Source: Henricia sp. BOLD:AAB3569
Lineage: Eukaryota; Echinodermata; Asteroidea; Spinulosida; Echinasteridae
Assembly: GCA_037783545.1 (NCBI GenBank)
Contig: JBBELK010000366.1
Coordinates: 868,001-932,000 of the forward strand
Reading direction: 5' to 3'
Length of the DNA stretch: 64,000 bases
This document shows, piece after piece, positions 10,939-22,234 of the stretch. The notes below the pieces were generated by a model, which saw only the letters and a list, made by a program, of their open reading frames with translations, searched no databases and was not told the DNA's origin. Each line of letters begins with the position of its first letter. The stretch's first letter is position 1. A program made the position numbers and the translations under genes.

Positions 10939-11849
10939 TACAGTTGTACATGTAGCCTCATAAAAACTACTTTTGTGTAGTTTTGCATTATAAGGCACCA
11001 TGCCTAGTATACATGTACTACGAAGATTATAAAACTAAAAAAGTATTGAAGTCTCTTGAATTGTAGTAGCGGAACACAATAAGGATAGTCATAATGGTAA
11101 ACCAGCAAAGCACAAATACAGGGCTCGAAATACAATGTACCCACTGGACCGGTGGACCGAGGCCAGTAATTTAAGCCTCGGTCTAGTGCTTTCTCTACCG
11201 TACTAGACCAGTGGTCTCGTGCATGTATGTACATGTATGCTTTATGGAGAAACTTTATATGTACCGTAGTTCATTTCGATTATTAAAAAGTACCCTGCAA
11301 ACTTGTAGCTACATTAAAGTCCTTTTTTGCAGGCTAGTCCAAACAAATTTAAAGTTTGAGTCATGTGAAGTCATTTCTATATGACTCGTCGAGTACAAGT
11401 GAAGCATTATTAGTGACTTCAAGCCCCAATACACTGGTACATCATTTGCATGTTTTTGCAGTGACCCAAAATTGACTAAAAGTGTTGGTACTAATGGTAG
11501 CATACACACCATGTGCACCAGGCAAATGCACGAATGTCAAAAAAATTTAACACAATCCTCTTTTTGTTGGCCAATTTTTTTTTGTAAATGGAAATCCCAG
11601 GGGTTTGCCAAGTTTCTTTTGTAGACGGAAATCCTAGTGGTATACAAATTTGGGGTTCATTCCATGAGGTCTACCTGTGTTCCTGTAGTGTTTAAACAGA
11701 TGGTGGTACAATGTACAGTGTACATGTAAGTATGTAACTGGACACACAAATACTGGTGCACTCAACTGTTTGTGCAATAGACATTTCAGGCCAGTTTACC
11801 TTGGTTTGTGGGATTCTGTCAAACTCATTCTCCCTTCATTGCCCCTTTG
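10939..11849. other. Gene-free stretch
   Basis: The stretch contains ACATGTA words and AAGTCATTTC / GACTTCAAGC patches of the AAGTC type seen elsewhere. A local inverted pair around 11140-11225 (CCACTGGACCGGTGGACC ... TAGACCAGTGGTC) is too short to class. No gene was seen. Confidence 0.4.
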
Positions 11850-12762
11850 GGGTCGTTCAGACGAGGGGCTAGCTCCGGAGCTAGCTACATGTAGCTCCAC
11901 CCCTAGCTCCCGTCGTCTGAACGCTACTTAGCTCCAACTCTGGAGCTAGCTCCGGAGCTACATGTAACTCCCCCAGATTTAGCCCCGAAAATTTGTGGGG
12001 CTAGCCCCGCTTTCAGCTCAGCGGGGTTTCTTTTTACGACTTAGCTCCACTGTTATTTGACGACTGAACGCAACTGACCTAGCCCCGCGATGACATCCGG
12101 TATTTTGTTTATTGTGTGACCTTGCTTGTGCAGCCACATTGTTCACATGTTCACGTGCGAAATTCTTTTTCAACCACGTTTCTGCCTGTTCCTCCTATCT
12201 TGTTTGTGTTTGTCCAACTTTCCAGAACGACATTTTTCCACCAATCTCTGCTTTTTGGAAGGCAATGGATCGTGCGATTGATTCTCGATCCCTTGGCGAT
12301 AACGGCGAGGGCATGAATAAAACACGCCGCGTACTTTCGACGTCTGATTACGTATCTCCAATTCATCCTCGTTGTTGCGCCGAAAAAATATCGAAAGTAT
12401 TTGGAGTAGAGACAACGACATGAACGAGAAACTGCTTCCAAGCGCCATGTACAACGCACGTGTGTGCGTGTACATGCACGAGTATGACTGATCACAAGCT
12501 CTGTACATGTGCTGTGTAGAAAGCGCGCCGGTGCGCTGCATGCAGGGCGGAAGTTGTTTCACCTTTTCCCTTGAAAGGTAATGACGTCATCCATTTGGCC
12601 ACCGTTTTAGCTCCGGAGCTAACTCTGGCTCCGGAGTTATCACCACCGTGTGACCGGGAGGGCATTTTGGACTAACTTACTTTAGCTCCAGCAAACCCCG
12701 CTGAGTTCGCTAATTGGATTCAATTGGGGCTAAAAAAAGTAGCCCTCCGTCTGAACATACCC
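11850..12762. mobile_element. DNA element with TTCAGACGRGGGGCTA ends and a unique core
   Basis: The left end GGGTCGTTCAGACGAGGGGC and the right end reversed (GGGTATGTTCAGACGGAGGG) match over about 22 bp with small differences. TTTG flanks both ends. Sub-terminal regions are rich in the palindromic word AGCTCCGGAGCT in both arms. The core at about 12100-12570 lacks these words and is open on both strands (103 codons plus, 114 and 130 codons minus). None of the translations matches a transposase I recognise. The open core may be residual transposase, captured host DNA, or chance. Confidence 0.75.
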
Positions 12763-12832
12763 TTTGATGACCCTCAAATAAACCAAGGATATGAGCAGTG
12801 TGTGCATGGTGGTTCAGTTTAAAGGAGCGCTG

Positions 12833-13012
12833 TACAGTCAACTCTCGTTATAACACCCCCTGATATAATAAAGCTCTTCTCGATATAAAGCTCCTTTTAT
12901 ATAAAGTCCCAGCCAATATTCTCTGCACTGTGTGTGCATTGGTTATAGCGCTCTAAAAGCTCAAATTATTCCGGTCCCTTGAAGAGCGCTACATGTAATG
13001 AGAGTTTACTCG
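12833..13012. mobile_element. pogo/Tc1-type MITE remnant
   Basis: TA followed by CAGTCAACTCTCGTTATAAC begins the element; the right end reads ATGAGAGTTTACTCG, a diverged mirror. CAGT(A/C)AACTCTCGTTATAA ends with a TA target are typical of pogo/Tigger-like Tc1-mariner elements. The left third is homologous in reverse to 21560-21681. Confidence 0.68.
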
Positions 13013-13327
13013 TGTATTTAAGAAGAAAAAGACAAATTGTTTCCCGATTGCAAATAAATTATACACGCATGTGTATGTATACATAATTCTCTACTTGTGC
13101 TTGATAATTATGTTTGATGACCCCGAAAATTGATTTTCTTTTCTCCCTTTAATTACTTTGTCAACTGTGGTAAAATATTACAATGTACCACTCAATGTAG
13201 ATAGCCATCATGAGCTGTGACATATTGTTCTAGTCTTTTTAAATTGAATGGCCCGCCAGGTGCTGGCAAGACTAGGCTTCTTTTGTAATAATAGAGTAGC
13301 CGGCCAGGTGTTGATTACGCAAGACCA

Positions 13328-13478
13328 GGGTCCTATTTCATAAAGCCCTCTTACAATGTACAACATATAAACATTCTAAACATTCTTAACTTATGTTTTT
13401 AAAGATAGAAAAAATGTGATTTATTGTTTCTAAAATAAATCCACTTAAAAATGTTTTAACTTTTATGAAATAAGACCC
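13328..13478. mobile_element. MITE, GGGTCYTATTTCATAAA ends
   Basis: GGGTCCTATTTCATAAA at the left and TTTATGAAATAAGACCC at the right mirror each other with one change over 17 bp. The 151-bp interior is AT-rich. The end resembles the ATTTCATAAA/ATTTCATGGAA ends of the elements at 30697-30910 and 54551-55036, so these may form one superfamily. Confidence 0.72.
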
Positions 13479-13940
13479 AGGTGTCTTGTCAATGCGCGAG
13501 GAACAAATTTTTGCCATGAAATTCACTGCGCTCCATACTAGTTGGCCAGTTAGCTGTTACGATCCCAGATGGTGCAGGCTCATTGGTTTACGTACACGTG
13601 TACATATGTATACAAACACACACACGTACGCACACAGACCGTTACCACGCGAACCGCGCTTTGTACTCGTGCACTGTACCCTTTAATTTGTTTGTCTTTC
13701 TCTTTCTTCAAAGTCGCCGTGCGTATAAATTAGTAAATTTATTGATTAATTTAAGGCTCCAAATTGAACAAGTTATTTTTATTATTTTGGCACCTCACAA
13801 TATACCGGTACATATGTGACCAGCAGATGCTCTTCCAGTTGAACTGTGGGGCACTCCCTTGGGTTTGAGTGAAACAAGTGTGAAATGATATGTGGGATTG
13901 AATGTTGGGGTTGAACATTTACAAAACAATTAACACCCCA

Positions 13941-14690
13941 TTTACACTCGATTCGCCTTTGCCGAATCGAACTCCGCAATTTCCAAAAAGGGGAGTTGAA
14001 GCCGGGTAGGCACTAAGTGTAAACGCAAAAGGTGAATTGAAAAAGGCAGATCAGACCCGGGTCTGATTTGCCTTTTTCAAGTCACCTTTGGGGTAGGGTT
14101 GAACTCCGCAATTGCTGGGTTGAACCCTGCAATCGTCAAGGTCGCTTGTAGTGTAAACGTTACCCGAATACAGATTCGGCAATTTGAGTGTCCTTGGGGC
14201 GGTGCCCGCAGTGATTTGCCTTTGCCGAATCGAACTCCGCAATTTCCAAAAAGGGGAGTTGAAGCCGGGTAGGCACTAAGTGTAAACGCAAAAGGTGAAT
14301 TGAAAAAGGCGGATCAGACCCGGGTCTGATACGCCTTTTTCAAGTCACCTTTGGGATAGGGTTGAACTCCGCAATTGCGGGGTTGAACCCTGCAATCGTC
14401 AAGGTCGCTTGTAGTGTAAACGCTACCCGAATACAGATTCGGCAATTTAAGTGTCCTTGGGGCGGTGCCCGCAGTACAGTGTAGTAGATTTAATTGACCA
14501 ATCTGGCACTAGTGCAGCAACATCTAACAGCTCACGCATGCGCTGCAGTTACATTTAGTGGTGACTTTTGCGGTTTCTGAAGCTAGTTGAAGCGATTTGG
14601 GGTGTAGTGTAAATGCGGCAAATGTTCAGTTTTGTGGTCGCAATAAAAATGCTGGATTTGTATCCACCTTTGCCGATTCGAGTGTAAACG
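13941..14690 (+). mobile_element. TTTACACTCG element with internal tandem duplication
   Basis: The ends TTTACACTCGATTCGCCTTT and (reversed) GTTTACACTCGAATCGGCAA define an inverted-repeat element of about 750 bp. Inside, a 263-bp block starting near 13955 is repeated head to tail from about 14218, including the internal palindrome around CAGACCCGGGTCTG and the word TACAGATTCGGCAATTT. A single-unit copy in opposite orientation is at 16732-17226, and split remnants are at 30400-33560. This copy seems to sit inside a second element type whose pieces appear at 13842-13938 and 14693-14765. Confidence 0.85.
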
Positions 14691-14765
14691 CGGTGTTACT
14701 CAGGGTGGACTTGGAGTTTGCCCAAGGTTGAGTTCAACCTGAGTTGAGAGGCTGTCTTGTGAAAC

Positions 14766-15132
14766 AAAGAATTGTTCCATACACGCCATCATTGAACGGT
14801 TAATGATTAGGAATGGCCTACAAAAATCCATTGCTAACTGAAAAAAGGGTAGGCAATATTTTTAGAAGGCTAAATTTGACATTCACTCCATGCTCTGCAT
14901 ACATGCATTTGGCCTTTACAAAGTGCTTTCACCCCTCGCACAGTTAGAAGCATCAATTGACAGTAAATAGTATCGATCTGTGGGACTCCCATGTAGTCGG
15001 AGGAATCTAGTCTGAAAATAGCTTGCATCACTTTAGAAAACAAGCGATTGGGTTAGCGGCATGTGTAACCTTAGAAGATTCCAACAAGCAATTGTATCTG
15101 TTATTGCTTTGATATCTCAGAGTTACCGGTAT
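14766..15132. other. Gene-free stretch
   Basis: The stretch is AT-rich with no exon, RNA gene or transposon end that I can support. Confidence 0.45.
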
Positions 15133-16238
15133 AGGCCTTTTCACATCTTTTCACAAAATCTTGAGGTTGACGTGGGGTTGGTGTGGGTTAAAAAAAGCGA
15201 TGGTTCACACTTTAACCCCGAGATTGGTTTCAACTGGGTTGAAACTCTTACAATTGCCCCGGGTTAAAAACGGTGGTGTGAAATGAGAGCAGGGTTGATT
15301 TCGCCCCGAGTTGAGATTCTTGCCGCTTGTCAGATACAAATGTCATGTCAAAGCGCACACTTTTTAATACCGTTTTTAAAAATATAATTTGCATGAATAC
15401 TGCCAGTTGAATGTGTGCATGAAGTAGCGGCGGTGTGCATGCAGCACGGACACGAACAGATATATGTGCACAGATCATCAGATAGGCGTCCATTTTGAGA
15501 GGCTATTTTTACATTGTCTAGCATTCACTTTAGCACTTTTCACTCATAAAAAAAAATGGCACAAGCAGCAGAGGAAAACAAGAGGGTAGAAAGAAGTATC
15601 TGGAGCAATGATAAAGTCAGAAAATTTGAACTATTTTGGACAGGGCAATGCTCGATTATCGCTCGCCCTGTATGTACGTGTGACTCCTCTCCGTCCAACT
15701 CGGGGTTCAACTCGCCCCGCGGCAAACGGGGTTTGAGCGAAACAAGTGGGGTGTTAAGGCCGAGCGGTCTAGTGCGTCAAACTCAAGTTCATATGCCAGT
15801 ACTAGAATGTGGGTTCGATTCCGGGCCGTGACGGGTTGTGGCACTTGTGCTCTTCTAGCAAGGCACTTAATTAATCACACTTGTTTAGTCCTTCAGAAGG
15901 GATGTAAAGCTGTAGATGTCCAGTGTGTTAGATTTCAGTAATGCACTTTAAGGATCCCAGAGCATTCTTTTGTGAAGAGCAAGGGGAGGGATTCTCCGGT
16001 GTCTCTGGCCGTTTCTAATTCAACTTAGAAGTTGATAGTTATTTGAATATATGTTAATTGATCCCATTCCTGTAATTGGTGGTCCTCCGCTGTTGGATGT
16101 GCATGCATAGTGAATAAATAAATTTAAACAAATTAAAATAAAGTGTGAAACGATGCGGGGTTGAAAATTTGCAATTCAACTTGGGGTGGTCTTGGGGTCA
16201 TCCCGGGATGAGTGGCTTTAGTGTGAATTAAAAGGCCT
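15133..16238. mobile_element. AGGCCTTTTCACA element, interrupted by a SINE
   Basis: AGGCCTTTTCACA at 15133-15145 is mirrored by TGTGAATTAAAAGGCCT at 16222-16238. Sub-terminal DNA is rich in GGGGTTGA / TTCAACYYG words in both orientations. A tRNA-derived SINE (15749-16140) interrupts it: the uninterrupted form is visible in the related fragment at 13865-13890 (GTGAAACAAGTGTGAAATGA). Without the SINE the element would be about 710 bp. Confidence 0.75.
15749..16140 (+). mobile_element. tRNA-derived SINE with 5-bp target duplication
   Basis: The 392-bp insert is bounded by AAGTG (15744-15748 and 16141-16145). Its head is tRNA-like with a long variable arm of the Leu/Ser type: A box GGCCGAGCGGTCTAGTG and B box GGTTCGATTCC at 15812-15822. 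A conserved-looking middle follows (GTGCTCTTCTAGCAAGGCAC), then an A/T-rich tail GAATAAATAAATTTAAAC. The empty target is inferred from the sister fragment near 13880, which supports a real insertion. The 91-codon open frame at 15556-15831 merely runs into it. Confidence 0.85.
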
Positions 16239-16309
16239 TATATATGGCAGCCAAATGAGATTACTTTATTTGTGTACGTACTACAACCATAGAGAAAGCC
16301 TTCCTCCAT

Positions 16310-16440
16310 GCTACATGTACATGTATGTATGTACATGTATGTATGTACAACATAAGCTCCCAAAGCCTCTGCAGAATTGCACATACAGAACCATCATCTG
16401 CATGTACATGTACATGTACATGTACATGTATGTACAGTGT
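16310..16440. repeat. ACATGT/GTATGTAC repeat patch
   Basis: ACATGTACATGTATGTATGT runs occur at about 16314-16348, and a longer run of six-base ACATGT units at about 16402-16436. The palindromic repeat gives overlapping frames on both strands. ACATGTAC is dispersed through the whole window in shorter runs. Confidence 0.85.
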
Positions 16441-16731
16441 ATGCACTATTTTGCAGCTATACACATATGCTGCTGAAACCAAAATTATGATCACTTTTGG
16501 CCTGGTCTGATCATTCTGACCCAGGCTGATTCCAAGGTCAGCTGCTGGGAGTTAGCAGATTGGATTACTGAGTAAATATTGACAGGTACTAAGGACCCCT
16601 AGGCAATGATTGGCATTGAATGACCTAACTGTATTACAATGTACCATACATCATCACTGGTGGCCCAGCCAGAACCCACTGGTGCAGATTAAATGACTAT
16701 AAACAGGTACATACAAAAACTGGCCTACACT

Positions 16732-17226
16732 GTGTTTACACTGGAACCAGCAAAAGGTGGATACAGACCCAGCATTTTTATTGCAACCACAAAACTGAAC
16801 ATTTGCTGCGTTTACACTAGATGCACTATGATCTGGCTTCAACTCGCCTTCAGAAACCGCAAAAGTCGCCACCAATTGTAACTGCAGTGCATGCGTGATC
16901 GAGTTGTTAGGTGCATGTTGTGGAACTGGTGCCAGATTGGTCAATTAAATCTGCCACACGGCGGGCACTGCCCCTAGGACACTCAAATTGCCGAATCTGT
17001 ATTCGGGTAGCGTTTATACACTACAAGCGACCTTGAAAATTGCGGGGTTCAACCTAGCTACCCCAAAGGTGACTTGAAAAAGGCGAATCAGACCCGGGTC
17101 TGATCCGCCTTTTTTAATTCACCTTTTGCGTTTACACTTACAATGTAGCGCCTACCTGGTTTCAACTCGCCTTTTTGGAAATTGCGGAGTTCGATTCAGC
17201 AAAGGCGAATCGAGTGTAAATGGGCC
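16732..17226 (-). mobile_element. TTTACACTCG element, inverted single-unit copy
   Basis: The copy runs opposite to 13941-14690 and carries one internal unit instead of two. Shared words include CCGAATCTGTATTCGGGTAG, CAGACCCGGGTCTG and the terminal CGAATCGAGTGTAAATGGG. The left end here (GTGTTTACACTGGAACC) is more diverged. It is useful as the unduplicated reference for the other copy and for the split copy at 30400-33560. Confidence 0.85.
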
Positions 17227-18410
17227 TCTAGAAATCACTCACATTTGTTCTCTTTGTGAGCAACTTGTTCAAACTACAAAGTGTTCAGACATACCCGGTA
17301 TGTAGGCCTACATGTAGCCTGATTTGGAGCAATTGCAGAATATCCCGCCACTCAAAATTTACCTTAGGGCCATTAAAAATAGCTAGCTAGACAATGTAAA
17401 AAAAAAATCAATATATTTTTCAAAATTGTGGGTGGGTCAAAATAACTGAAAATCAAAAGTCGTGCTTTGCTTCCTTTTACCTCAGTGAACCTTGTTTCGA
17501 TACCATTGTACCATGGCACGATATGGGACAAAGGACTGAAAGGAATTCACCTGAACTGAAATTCCTTGGATGTTTGAGACACAATGGGGGAAACAACATT
17601 CTGAGATCTCAGGGAATTTCCACTCTGCTTATCAACATTACAATGCCCTGAGGAAACCCACGCAAATCTGTGAAGAAGGCAGCTGTTGCGTTCAGCAAAC
17701 ACACGCCCGAGTTATTTTGATGTAATTTAATCCATTTGGTTATACCGAAAAGAAACGATTTCTATACTTTCCAGAAATTGTATTGGGTTAATTCCTTACT
17801 CTCCCATTCCTACAAAAATTTCCGGCGACGATCCTATTTACTCCGCAGTTTTTCAAATTAATAACAGTGATGCATGCTGACCAACTTGAATGGAACAGAT
17901 TCCCCTGCATGTTTTAAATAGTAGCCAATCGCCGACACGGACATGACTAGCATTACCGAGTATACATGTACATGTATGTATGTATCACACTGCATGCACA
18001 GTGTTTACAATCTGCGCGCATTACATTTGAATGCTTGCAATGCACTGCCAAGCATCCTGATTGGTCCAGACTAGAGAGGCGACAATATATCTGTCGCTTG
18101 TTCCCCAGCAAAATGGGGCTGGTTTTAACAGGGCCTCAGTACACACAGTGCGTTAAAGGGGCACTGTTGCTTATGTAGAGTGGAATGAGACAATCTTTGG
18201 TGCTAAAACTGACATATTATGGGTTATTTCAGGTCACTTGAAATTTTGAAAATGTGTTTCCTTTTAGAGGATATTCAGGAGGGTTAATATAGCCTTAATA
18301 GGATTTAACTAGGTTTGTGATTCCAGCATTTTTTTGAATCAATACGATTGCACTTATAGGCCTGTGTCAAACGTCGTGCTTCTGCCGTGTCGAACTCAAT
18401 AACTTAGAAA
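17227..18410. other. Gene-free stretch
   Basis: No exon, RNA gene or clear element end was seen. ACATGTATGTATGTA occurs near 17965-17985. Confidence 0.45.
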
Positions 18411-21400
18411 ATGGTCACAGTACACGATAAACATGTTTCTGAATTGATAGTGTGAACACAAATATGCAAATTATGCAAATTATCTGCCGCCATTAGGAAA
18501 AATAACATTTTTCACTGTAACTTTATATGTAGGTACCCAATCAAAGCACATGAAGCGTCTAAACCTATGTTCGCATGGTCACAGTACACGATAAACATGT
18601 TTCTGAATTGATAGTGTGAACACAAATATGCAAATTATGCAAATTAGCGGCCACCATTAGAGAAAACAAATTTACACTGTATTTTCGTACGCAAGTATCT
18701 ACTCAAAACGATTTACATGTATTTGTGTAATGTACCCATGATTTTATGGCCAGAGAACATAAACACGTTTCTCAATTCATATGGTTAAGATAAATATGCA
18801 AATTAGGTACCGACATTGTTAAAAAAGTGTTTTTCACCAAAAAATATCTAAACCCTGCTTTTCCTGGTCAGGAAAATTAAGATAAGCACACTTCTACAAT
18901 AATCCATTTTATGACTGTTTGGTAAAATACATAATTCACAGTCGTACGCTTTGGTAGCGACCTGAACCATTCCCACAGCGCATGAAAAGGTAACTTTCAA
19001 CCAATGAAAAGCCAAGAGGGGACAAATGTATCTGTCTGGCGCAACAGTTGTGTCAACCCACCGCCCACAATCACCCCTTCTCCACCTTTGATAATAATTT
19101 ATGTAAATATTCTCGTGTGGTTTTTAATTCAATTTGATTGGTAATGTATGGCAGAAATTTGCATAGAAGAGACGGACAGTGCCTAAATTATAAATAGTCT
19201 TTGTAAAACGTTCAAGCAGTGGAAAAGCATACTGTTGTTGAACGAGAGTTTACTGTAAATGCCTGATTTAAGTAACTGAGGCATTATCCAATGTTACATT
19301 TAATGTTTTGCAAACACAATCTGATAAGGTACGCTAACCAAATGGAAGAGTGTGTTGAGGTATAGGGGCGGAAGGGGGGAGTGGTCCCTTTGTCACATAT
19401 CGTGCTGGGTGTAAAGTTATTTTTGTCTGTGGCAAGGATGCCGAAGGGCTTTTGTTTGTGGCAAGCGTCCAAGTACCTTTTGGGGCAAGCGTGCCCTCTT
19501 TTGTGACAAATATGCAAGGACCTTTGTGGCAGGAATACCGAACAATTTTTGACAAGATGCTTCTGTGGTAAATAAGCCAAGGGCTTTGTTTGTGGAAAGA
19601 GTACCATTTACTCTTGGGGCAAGCGTGCCAAGTACTTTTGAAGCAAGCATGCATGCCTTCTTTTGTGGCGAATATGTCAAGGACTTTGTGGCAAGTGTCC
19701 CAATTACTTTGTGCCAAATGTGCAAAGGACTTTGCAGCAAGTGTGGCAGGTACTTTGTCCCTTTGTCACATATCGTGCTGGGTGTAAAGTTATTTTTTTC
19801 TGTGGCAAGGATGCCAAGGGCTTTGTTTGTGGCAAGCGTCCAAGTACCTTTTGGGGCAAGCGTGCCCTCTTTTGTGACAAATATGCAAGGACCTTTGTGG
19901 CAGGAATACCGAACAATTTTTGACAAGATGCTTCTGTGGTAAATAAGCCAAGGGCTTTGTTTGTGGAAAGAGTACCATTTACTCTTGGGGCAAGCGTGCC
20001 TTCAGTGTGGCAAGCGTGCCAAGTACTTTTGAAGCAAGCGTCATGCATGCCTTCTTTTGTGGCGAATATGTCAAGGACTTTGTGGCAAGTGTCCCAATTA
20101 CTTTGTGCCAAATGTGCAAAGGACTTTGCAGCAAGTGTGCCAGGTACTTTGTCCCTTTGTCACATATCGTGCTGGGTGTAAAGTTATTTTTTTCTGTGGC
20201 AAGGATGCCAAGGGCTTTGTTTGTGGCAAGCGTCCAAGTACCTTTTGGGGCAAGCGTGCCCTCTTTTGTGACAAATATGCAAGGACCTTTGTGGCAGGAA
20301 TACCGAACAATTTTTGACAATATGCTTCTGTGGTAAATAAGCCAAGGGCTTTGTTTGTGGAAAGAGTACCATTTACTTTTGGGGCAAGCGTGCCTTCAGT
20401 GTGGCAAGCGTGCCAAGTACTTTGAAGCAAGCGTGCATGCCTTCTTTGTGGCAAATATGTCAAGGACTTTGCGGCAAGTGTGCCAGGTACTTTGCGGCAA
20501 GTGTGCCAGGTACTTTTGGCAAGTGTGCCAACGACACTGCAGGCATGCGTGCCCGTTGAACACTTTGCGGACATGTTTTCTGTTGCCGAAAATTAGTGCG
20601 CGCCAAGTATTTTGTGGCAAGTGTGCCCTCTCCTTCTGTGGCAAGTGTACCAACGACACTGCAGGCATGCGTGCCCGTTGAACACTTTGCGGACATGTTT
20701 TCTGTTGCCGAAAATTAGTCCAACAACCAACACATGGTATTTAGGCAAGCTTCAGTGCAAGGCCGAGGCTAGAGCTGTCGGCTGACTTCAAGGGGTTGAC
20801 TGGAGTAAATTTCTATTTAATAGACTTATAAAAGACTTTGTTTAATTTCTTATTTTTCTATTAGCAATTTGTATGTCTTTTATATTCATATTTAAATATT
20901 TGTTATTCAGGTAAATGTTATACTGTATTTATATTTTAAAAAATATAATTTGACCCTAAAACCACAAAATGAATTTCATAAATTTGGAATCCGACGTATA
21001 CGAGTCACTCCATGAACATTGGGTTTAATCACTCAATTTTTCTTTTCATTTTTTGTTGTTACAGTGACGGCAGCTAATTTTCATAATTTGCATATTTGTC
21101 AGCTAATTTGCATAATTCAAAAAGATGTTACGCTTAATTTAAAAAGTTGTTTATCATGTTCTCTGGCCATGGCCATAAAAACGTAATTTACACATGTACA
21201 TCGCTTTGAACAGATACCTACGTACAAAGTTGTATTGTAAAACGGTTTTCCTAATGGTGGCCGCTAATTTGCATATTTGTGTTCACACTATAAATTCAGA
21301 AACATGTTTATCGTGTACAGTGACCATGCAAACACAGGTTTAGACACTTTATGTGCTTTGATTGGGCACCTAAATATAAAATTACATTGAAAAGTACAAT

Positions 21401-21445
21401 TTTTCTAATGGCGGCAGGTAATTTGCATATTATGCAAATTTGACA
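18411..21445. repeat. Large foldback region with tandem units in both arms
   Basis: The left arm (18411-18830) has three head-to-tail units of about 164-170 bp starting near 18411, 18575 and 18745, each with ATAAACATGTTTCTGAATTG then repeated TATGCAAATTATGCAAATTA. The right arm (21055-21445) carries the same units reversed (CAGAAACATGTTTATCGTGT, TAATTTGCATATTATGCAAA). Between them lie other DNA and the minisatellite at 19383-20710. A pogo-like end (CGAGAGTTTACTGTA) is present at about 19240-19256 and another at 21667-21681, so the region may be a compound of several non-autonomous elements. The ATGCAAAT word is the classic octamer; its repetition here may be coincidental. Confidence 0.75.
19383..20710. 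repeat. Minisatellite: 23-bp units in about 380-bp higher-order repeats
   Basis: The base unit is about 23 bp, close to ACTTTGTGGCAAGTGTGCCA plus GGT; three exact-length units can be counted at the end of each block. These are organised in higher-order blocks starting with CCCTTTGTCACATATCGTGC at 19383, 19758 and 20153 (spacings 375 and 395 bp; the third is shortened). At the right a different 121-bp duplication (CAACGACACTGCAGGCATGC) at 20529 and 20650 closes the array. Because 23 is not a multiple of three, the long open frames over it on both strands (up to 169 codons minus, 125 plus) cycle through frames and are not protein repeats. Confidence 0.92.
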
Positions 21446-21559
21446 CCTTTCCACCAAATATATTTAGGTAGACTTTTAGTATGATGTTTAGGAGACTTTA
21501 CTCAAATGCATAGCACTTACAGAAATTCTGTTGCAATTAGTGGTGGGTGAAACCCTAAT

Positions 21560-21681
21560 TTGACTGGACTAATAACCAATGGATACACAATGCAGAGAAT
21601 AATGGCGGGTACTTAGAAAAAGGAGCTTTACATTTATTTCGAGAAGAGCTTTGTATTAGTTATAACGAGAGTTTACTGTAT
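21560..21681 (-). mobile_element. pogo/Tc1-type MITE end, second copy
   Basis: ATAACCAATG, TGCAGAGAATA, AAGGAGCTTTA, CGAGAAGAGCTTT and TTATAACGAGAGTTTACTG follow one another just as in the reverse complement of 12835-12955. It ends at a TA. Only one end is certain; the partner could be lost or may lie beyond the foldback region. Confidence 0.7.
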
Positions 21682-22234
21682 ATCACACAGTGTGCTACAG
21701 ATCTTCTAGACTTTTCGGTAACCCTAAGGGTGTCTGAACATTGCCATGATCCCATTTAAAGCAAATTGCACCCTGTAGGCTTACAAAATAGTCCATTCTT
21801 CACATGTGGGCACATTTCATGTACCAGATGAAGATGTGTCAGTTAAATGTTGTGATTTAAGTACATGTAAGATACATGTACATGTAGCCCATAGGCCATG
21901 AGATACATGTATCGGATAATTTGGCAACGTGGAAGTCCATTTAAGCATTACCTTTGTCCAGAAATTACAGCAATATGATATCCTTAATTATCATCAAAAA
22001 TTACCCAGCGTCTTTAGTAGGGCAGAATGTAACTTTTACAATATCTTAAACTTGTAAACAAAATTAAAAATCATGAAATGTGTCCAGGAATGCAAAGCTT
22101 TTGGTTGCACACCCGATGAAAAGGAGCATACATAAAGCATAACAAAATCGATTAGACTAATGCTAGTGCAACCTGTTTTTCAAAATTCTCACTGTACATG
22201 TAAAATTTTGTCTTGTTTGTACATGTACATGTAG

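Noticed and set aside
15752-15830. Functional tRNA gene (Leu/Ser-like)
   Set aside because: The head has A and B boxes but is part of a 392-bp SINE with target duplication; the acceptor and anticodon arms are degraded.
19417-19926. 169-codon minus-strand frame and its neighbours of 62-158 codons on both strands
   Set aside because: They lie wholly in the 23-bp minisatellite. The unit is not a multiple of three and both strands are equally open, so this is a repeat effect, not a protein.
18395-21445. CRISPR-like array
   Set aside because: Units are long, directly adjacent and mirrored in the other arm, without spacers; the genome is eukaryotic.
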